Below, in pieces: positions 5,887 to 10,543 of a stretch of 10,543 nt of DNA (position 1 is its first letter; each line of letters starts with the position of its first letter). Location of the stretch: positions 1 to 10,543 of the forward strand of contig PWMP01000087.1 of the NCBI GenBank assembly GCA_003558145.1. The letters run 5' to 3'. This DNA is from Elusimicrobiota bacterium (GTDB lineage Bacteria; CG03; SLGR01; PWQF01). The notes under the pieces were generated by a model. It made no database searches. It was not told the DNA's origin and saw only the letters and a program-made list of their open reading frames with translations. Position numbers and translations under genes: made by a program.

Positions 5887-7296
5887 ATCGGAAGCAATAT
5901 CCGCAGGCGGCGGTGACGGAGGCCTTTCTATTACAGGCTCCAGCCAGTTGCCTCTAAGATAATAAGCCAGGCACATGAAAAATTCTCCCGCACCGCCTAT
6001 TATAAATGCGTTCCAGGGGCCGGCATACGAAGCCAGAACCACACCGCCCAGCCAGGCAGATCCCACTCTCAGCAGCCACATTCCCGTTATTCCTATAACC
6101 ATAGACTGAAAAGTACGGCCTGCTCCTTTAAAAGCGCCCCGCATTGTTATGGACGCGCCCAGAAATGGAGCGGCAAACGCAAGACGTGAAATAAAGGCGG
6201 CGGCGTAGGCAGCAGCCTCCGGCTCACCGGCTCCAAGGAAAAACGAAGCTATGTTATAACGGAAAATATATGTTAATGCCGCAAGCAGGGAAAGAAAAGC
6301 GAAAGCTGTCCCGGTAGAAAGGCGGGCGGCTTCCGAAGCTCTTTTTTTAAGGGCGGCCCCAAGATTTTGGCCCACAGAAGCAGCAGCTCCTTCTCCAAGA
6401 GCAAGAGAAGGCATTATAAAAACCGAAAAAATCCTTAGTCCCACACTGTAGCCTGCCATCTAAGAAGTTCCGAATACGGCCGCCACGGCTGTAACAACCA
6501 TCATTCCCAGACCCTTGGTAGCATGCTCCACAAAGGCAGGCCAACCCACCCTGGTAATCTTTACAATTATTTTTCTGTCGGGAATAAGATGATGCCGGTC
6601 AAGAGAAAGACCGTAAGGCCCCTTAAACAGCAGCCACATAGCCACGACTGAAGCCCCAAATTTTGAAATGACTGTGGCAAGAGCGGCGCCGGCTATTCCC
6701 ATACGGGGGAATATCCATATTCCGAAAATAAGAACAGGGTCCAAAACCACGTTGGCAAGGTTGGCCCATATTACAATTTTCATAGGCGTTTTGGAGTTTC
6801 CCCAGGCTCTCATAAGCGAGTTGAATATAAAAAAGGAGAAAAAGAACACAACACCGGAAAACATTACTTTGAGGTATACTTCCGCCAGTTCTTTAACTTC
6901 CGGAGCGGCCCCCATAAGCCCGACCAACCAGCCGCCGCTGAAATATCCTGCTACAGAAATTATAAGCGAAAGAATTATCGTATAGGCAAGAGTTTGTCCG
7001 GCAGCGCGGTTTACTTCATTTTTATTGCCGGCGCCCTCGTTTTGGGCAACCAGAACGGACCCGGCTATCCCGACTCCGATTCCTATTGAAAGAATAAGAA
7101 AAAATATCGGAAAGACAAAGGCCATAGCCGCGACTTCTTCTTTTCCAAGAAGGCCCAGCCAGGCCGTGTCGGCTATATTATACAGCACATGCATAAGGTT
7201 GCTGATTATTATGGGAATGGACAGCAGAAGTATTCCCTTAATTGTAGAGCCTGAAGTTAAATTTATTTTACTGTTTCTTGCGGATACGCGTTTCAT
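5878..7296 (-). pseudogene. MATE-family multidrug/cation efflux transporter interrupted by an in-frame TAG
   Basis: A single frame of 473 codons encodes a full-length MATE (NorM/DinF-type) transporter, which would exchange drugs or metabolites against Na+ or H+ in the inner membrane. The N-terminal part (278 codons) has SGSTIKGILLLSIPIIISNL, YNIADTAWLG, the GIGVGIAGSVLVAQNEGAG loop and MRAWGNSKTPM, all typical of family members. At 6460-6462 the codon is TAG, in the conserved loop after helix 7 that reads FGT-S-stop-MAGYSVGLRI (family members read roughly FGTAALAAYGIGLRI). After it the frame continues without any shift through VGQNLGA, MRGAFKGAGRTFQS and the last helices. The TAG therefore replaces exactly one residue. 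Possible causes are a recent nonsense mutation, a base error, amber readthrough, or restart at the ATG directly after TAG (6459). The split lies after helix 7, not between the two six-helix bundles, so two working halves are unlikely. The start is ATG, 12 bases after the DUF192 stop. Confidence 0.85.
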
Positions 7297-7308
7297 ACCG
7301 TAATATTT

Positions 7309-7773
7309 TTACCGGGGTTCTACTTCCATTACGCTATCGGAAAAAGAAACAGCGTCGCCGGGGCCTATTGAGTTTTCCCGGAAAAACCCCCGCTTAACTT
7401 CAAGAGCGTATTTAACTTCAAATTCGCTGCCGACGGGAGTCCTGTCATGGGGCCTCATAGACGCAGTCTTAACTATAATGCCGGAGCTGTCAATGAAAGC
7501 TATATCAAGGGGCATAAAGGTGTTTTTCATCCAGAAACTAACAACTTCTTCATCGGGGAAAATAAAAAGCATTCCGTTATTTTTACCAAGAGAGTCCCTG
7601 AACATCAGTCCCATAGATCTGGATTCAGGGTCGGCTGCTATTTCAAGATATATCTTCCGTTCTTTAATTTCAGCATAGTACCTGCTTTTCTGCGCGCAGG
7701 AAAAAGAAAAGGCGGGCAGCAGAAAAGCTGCCGCCAGTATTACCCGGCAAGACCATTGCTTATTTTTTATCAT
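7309..7773 (-). CDS. DUF192-family exported protein, possible lipoprotein
   Basis: A 154-residue protein of the DUF192 family, a small beta-rich domain of unknown function common in bacteria and archaea. The N terminus is a signal sequence (K-rich start, hydrophobic 11-22, then SFSC with C26). The cysteine could be lipidated, but S at -3 is a poor lipobox, so ordinary signal peptidase cleavage is equally possible. Family motifs seen are LEIAADPESRSMGLMFRDSL (43-62), NGMLFIFP (66-73), FWMKNTFMPLDIAFID (80-95), and later EVKYALEVKRGFF, where the chain reads the conserved alanine-leucine-glutamate strand. Its ATG overlaps the end of tatD by 14 bases, so the two are probably co-translated. It would act in the periplasm or at the membrane face. 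Confidence 0.88.
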   Translation of the reverse strand: MIKNKQWSCRVILAAAFLLPAFSFSCAQKSRYYAEIKERKIYLEIAADPESRSMGLMFRDSLGKNNGMLFIFPDEEVVSFWMKNTFMPLDIAFIDSSGIIVKTASMRPHDRTPVGSEFEVKYALEVKRGFFRENSIGPGDAVSFSDSVMEVEPR

Positions 7774-8518
7774 TGCTTTCTATTCTAAAAAATTTAAGGG
7801 CGTTTTCATAGGTGCGCAGGGCAACTTCCTCCGCAGTTATGCTCTTTAATTCCGCAACCCTGGAAGCAATATATTTAAGATTGTCCGGCGTGTTTGTTTT
7901 TCCTCTCATCGGAACCGGAGACATATAAGGACAGTCTGTTTCCAGCAGAACCCTCTCCAGCGGCGCTTCTTTGACCGCCCCGGCAAGACCGGAAGCGGAG
8001 GGAAAGGTAACTACTCCCCCTACGGCTATGTAAAAACCCCTCTCTATATACCGTCTCATCTCTTCAGCTGTGCCGGTAAAGCAGTGTATCAGTACGGACG
8101 CAGGTGCAGTTTCGTCCAGAATCCTGAGAGTTTTTTCAAATGCATCACGGCTGTGTATGATAACCGGAAGATTTATTTCGCAGGCAATACGGAGCTGCCT
8201 TATAAAAACCTCTTCCTGTATATCCCGCGGGGAGTTATCGTAGTAAAAATCCAGTCCCGTTTCACCTAAGGCCACGGTTTTGGGATGCTCAAGGGCAAGT
8301 ATAAGCTCTTTCTCAAGAAGCTGAAAATCCTTTGCCGAATGCGGATGAACCCCGGCTGCCCCAAAGATACTTTTTTCTCTAAGTATAAGCCGGTATTCTT
8401 CCAGTCCTTCTCCGGGCTGAAAAACGCAAATCGCCCTGTTAACACCGGCAGCAGCTCCTTTGATATTTCTCAAGCGCCTGTCAAGCAGGTGGGCATGCGT
8501 ATCAAAAAGATTTTTCAA
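7760..8518 (-). CDS. tatD: TatD-family metal-dependent hydrolase/DNase
   Basis: A 252-residue TIM-barrel metallohydrolase of the TatD family; characterised members are Mg2+-dependent DNases or 3'-5' exonucleases. Metal-binding residues are all visible: H8-x-H10 in FDTHAHLLD, E86 in LGETGLDFYYD, H122 in VIIHSRDA, H145 in LIHCFTG and D195 in LLETDCPYMSP. GVHPH (56-60) is also typical. Length is normal for the family (about 250-265). The start is TTG at 8518: an in-frame TAA lies 18 bases upstream and the protein begins MKNLFDTHAH as homologues do. The ribosome site is weak. It lies 20 bases after the pckG stop and overlaps the DUF192 gene, so it is probably part of the same transcript. Confidence 0.95.
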   Translation of the reverse strand: MKNLFDTHAHLLDRRLRNIKGAAAGVNRAICVFQPGEGLEEYRLILREKSIFGAAGVHPHSAKDFQLLEKELILALEHPKTVALGETGLDFYYDNSPRDIQEEVFIRQLRIACEINLPVIIHSRDAFEKTLRILDETAPASVLIHCFTGTAEEMRRYIERGFYIAVGGVVTFPSASGLAGAVKEAPLERVLLETDCPYMSPVPMRGKTNTPDNLKYIASRVAELKSITAEEVALRTYENALKFFRIESNDKK

Positions 8519-8538
8519 GTCAGGTTGTCCGGATTAAG

Positions 8539-10416
8539 TCAGATTTTTTCAAACTTTTCCGGAGTTATATAGTCTCCGTATTTTTCGGCCGCGGCTTCAA
8601 GGCGTTCACGCTGGCTGTTAAGACTGTTAAAAAGTTTTTCCGGCGTATCCGGAATTCTTTCCCTGTATATTTTTTCTATGCGGTCCAGCTTAGTAAGGTT
8701 TTCGGGCACCCTGACCGTAAACTGAATGTTGTAGTCCTCCGGGCTGTAATCTTTGCCCAGATAACGGGAGAAAAGCTCCTTGAGGTCCTCATAAAGAGGT
8801 ATAAATCCGGTAGGGGTCCTGCGGGCTCCGGCCTCACCGTTGACTCTAAGCTCCATCCACTTCAGCCAGATTTTTTTATCATGCATACCGTTCAGATATT
8901 CGCCGTTTTTATCCTTAAGAAAATAATTTACGGAAAATATGCCGGGCGGACTTTCAACTCCATCGGCAAATTTGCAGTTGTTCGTTATATATTTTCCAAC
9001 AGGTATGGAAATAAAATCCAGGTTGGCCATAAGATTGAATGTCCTTACACCTTCTTTGCCCAGAGTTGCAGCTGTCGTTTCCGACTCCAGTGTGGCCCCC
9101 TTCGTGAGGATACCGTGGTTCCAGTCAAAAGCTTCCTCAACGGGTACGCAGGTGTCCGAATCCCTTCCTCCGTATATAATCCCTTTTACAGGTACTCCTG
9201 ACGGGGCGTCCGCAAGCTCATCGCTATTGTCAAGATTTTTTATTCTCACGGTAAACCTGGCGTTCTTGTGAGAGTGGGTCAGCTCCTTGCCGTTTTCGTC
9301 TGTTTTTCCTTTATGCCACTGCCCGGAGTAATTTACTCCTTTCTCCGGAATTTCGCGTCCGTCACCCAGCCAGTAGGGCTTACCGTCCGCAACAAGCACA
9401 TTGGAAAATATAACTTCACCCGGAGTCGTAAGGGCTTTCCAGATTACGGGTACGTCTTTTTCGTTCACATCTGCAATTATCCCGAAAAGCCCTCTTTCAA
9501 CATTAACGGCCATAATCCGGCCGTTTATTTTTCTGAGATAGGCTATGTCATCTCCTACAATGCTTTCTCCCTCTATCATAGCCGTGGCAGTTTTTCCGCA
9601 GGCAGAAGGATAGGCTCCGGTAAAATAAGAAGTACGGCCTTGCGGGCCTTTTACTCCCATTACAAACATGTGTTCCGTAAGCCAGCCTTCTTGAGAAGCT
9701 TTTTTTATCGTCAGGCGCATAGCCAGTTTCTTAAGCCCTACGGTATTTCCGGCATACTGCGTGTTTGCTGAATATACGGTATTTCCGTTTATGTCAATAT
9801 ACACTCTTCTTTTATCAACTTCAGCTGAAACGCTGCCGTCAAGCTTTCCGGCGCTGTGAATGAATTTTAAAAAGTCTGTGTTTTCTCTTTTCTTAAACTC
9901 TTCGTATCCGTTTCTTACAAGCATATCTTCACTGTGCATTACATAACAGGAATCCGTAATCTGCACAGCAAGTATAGAAAATTCGGAATTTTCAGGGCCA
10001 AGGCAGAAAAAACCTACCAGCATTTCCTTTCCTTTCATGGAATCTTTAAGAAATCCTTTTACTTCTTTAAGCCCCTCCTGCAAATCGGCGGTTTTGATTC
10101 CTGCGCCAAGTTCAACGTCCGGGGGGAGAAGAATGCATGTATGCTCTTTATCACGGGCCTGATCCCTGTATCCGTCAAAATGCGCAGTGTGGCCTTCCGT
10201 GGCAAGTTTCTGTTCTTCACCTCTTTCAACAGACTTTTTTCTGATATATTCGGTATCTTCCGGGCTCGAACTCCTGACAAAAACAGAGTCGGGGCTGCAA
10301 TGTTCTACATAGGAAGAGACAAGGGAGTGAAGGGCCTCGTTAGGGACTGCTTTAAGTTTATCCAGGTTTTCCCGGGAACATTTACCTGCTAAAATCTTTT
10401 CGAATTTTTCATTCAT
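8539..10416 (-). CDS. pckG: Phosphoenolpyruvate carboxykinase (GTP)
   Basis: A 625-residue GTP-dependent PEP carboxykinase (EC 4.1.1.32), interconverting oxaloacetate + GTP with PEP + CO2 + GDP in the cytosol. It serves gluconeogenesis or, in many anaerobes, CO2-fixing fermentation. The nucleotide-binding P-loop is YPSACGKT (269-276), with the metal aspartates in GDDIA (288-292). The active-site loop QYAGNTVGLKK (220-230) and EHMFVMG (248-254, the catalytic-site histidine) are present, as are FSNVLVADGKPYWLG and YGGRDSDTCVPVEEAFDW. Several stretches (for example the N-terminal AHFDGYRDQARD and YAGN instead of the usual YGGN) look more like archaeal-type members than animal or mycobacterial enzymes, as far as I recall. 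The ATG at 10416 has AAAGGAG six bases upstream. It is the first gene of the right-hand unit, 3' of the promoter at 10473-10500. Confidence 0.96.
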   Translation of the reverse strand: MNEKFEKILAGKCSRENLDKLKAVPNEALHSLVSSYVEHCSPDSVFVRSSSPEDTEYIRKKSVERGEEQKLATEGHTAHFDGYRDQARDKEHTCILLPPDVELGAGIKTADLQEGLKEVKGFLKDSMKGKEMLVGFFCLGPENSEFSILAVQITDSCYVMHSEDMLVRNGYEEFKKRENTDFLKFIHSAGKLDGSVSAEVDKRRVYIDINGNTVYSANTQYAGNTVGLKKLAMRLTIKKASQEGWLTEHMFVMGVKGPQGRTSYFTGAYPSACGKTATAMIEGESIVGDDIAYLRKINGRIMAVNVERGLFGIIADVNEKDVPVIWKALTTPGEVIFSNVLVADGKPYWLGDGREIPEKGVNYSGQWHKGKTDENGKELTHSHKNARFTVRIKNLDNSDELADAPSGVPVKGIIYGGRDSDTCVPVEEAFDWNHGILTKGATLESETTAATLGKEGVRTFNLMANLDFISIPVGKYITNNCKFADGVESPPGIFSVNYFLKDKNGEYLNGMHDKKIWLKWMELRVNGEAGARRTPTGFIPLYEDLKELFSRYLGKDYSPEDYNIQFTVRVPENLTKLDRIEKIYRERIPDTPEKLFNSLNSQRERLEAAAEKYGDYITPEKFEKI

Positions 10417-10472
10417 GATCGGCTCCTTTAAAGTTTTTATTGACTTGTACTCTTACATAATTATTTGTAGAT

Positions 10473-10500
10473 AAATTAGCAATTATTTCCCCCGTGTCAA
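10473..10500 (-). promoter_or_regulatory. Sigma-70-like promoter for pckG
   Basis: On the minus strand a perfect -35 box TTGACA (10495-10500) is followed after 16 bases by TAATTT (10473-10478), preceded by TGC so that it reads as an extended -10 (TGCTAATTT). Transcription would begin near 10466, giving a leader of about 50 bases before the pckG ATG. The leader carries the ribosome site AAAGGAG. The rest of the 127-base stretch to the window end (10417-10543) is AT-rich near the -10 box; I see no gene in it. Confidence 0.65.
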
Positions 10501-10543
10501 GTATCAGGGCTTGATTGCCAGCAGGACAATATACCCGGCATAG

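Noticed and set aside
5878..6459. Separate gene starting at the ATG directly after the MATE stop
   Set aside because: The sequence is the in-frame continuation of the same transporter, with only helices 8-12. The preceding SD-like GGAA is weak, so I treat it as the rest of one interrupted gene.
9268..9771. Plus-strand open frame of 167 codons inside pckG
   Set aside because: It lies antisense to a clearly conserved enzyme, matches no recognisable domain, and is a by-product of that gene's codon composition.
9934..10392. Plus-strand open frame of 152 codons opposite the pckG 5' end
   Set aside because: Antisense shadow of the PEP carboxykinase, with no domain and no ribosome site that I could identify.

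Overview
All genes in this window lie on the minus strand, so it reads from right to left. Coding is dense, with short gaps and many 4-base stop/start overlaps. It looks like an ordinary bacterial chromosome of moderate GC content, with no phage, IS element, CRISPR array, rRNA or tRNA that I can see. GTP-type PEP carboxykinase, a DUF6485-like Cys-rich protein, tandem YibE/F proteins and a microcompartment (BMC) shell protein together suggest an uncultivated anaerobe, perhaps of the Elusimicrobiota/Omnitrophota kind. That placement is a low-confidence guess.

Right-hand unit (10500 down to 5878): a TTGACA / extended TAATTT promoter precedes pckG (GTP PEP carboxykinase), then tatD (metal-dependent DNase family), a DUF192 exported or lipid-anchored protein, and a MATE-family multidrug/cation exporter. 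The MATE reading frame is intact in sequence but interrupted by one in-frame TAG codon.

Left-hand unit (5886 down to 9): a good promoter (TTGACC, 16 bp, TATAAT), whose -35 box lies in the 3' end of the MATE gene, precedes eight closely packed genes. In order they are a 70-residue Cys-rich DUF6485 protein, a zinc-ribbon NUDIX hydrolase that seems to start at CTG, a radical SAM protein, a protein made of three tandem BMC domains, a YggS-type PLP-binding protein, a stand-alone ModE-type winged-helix regulator, and two YibE/F-type membrane proteins. The overlaps imply co-transcription and translational coupling.

The standout is the triple-BMC protein at 3249-4145. Known shell proteins carry one BMC domain (BMC-H, hexamers) or two (BMC-T, trimers). 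A three-domain chain would need only two copies to make a pseudohexamer. It sits among radical SAM, NUDIX and PLP-homeostasis genes, with no recognisable microcompartment core enzyme and no BMC-P vertex protein in the window. Other points of interest are the TAG in the MATE gene (none of the 12 genes uses TAG as its terminal stop) and the frequent non-ATG starts.
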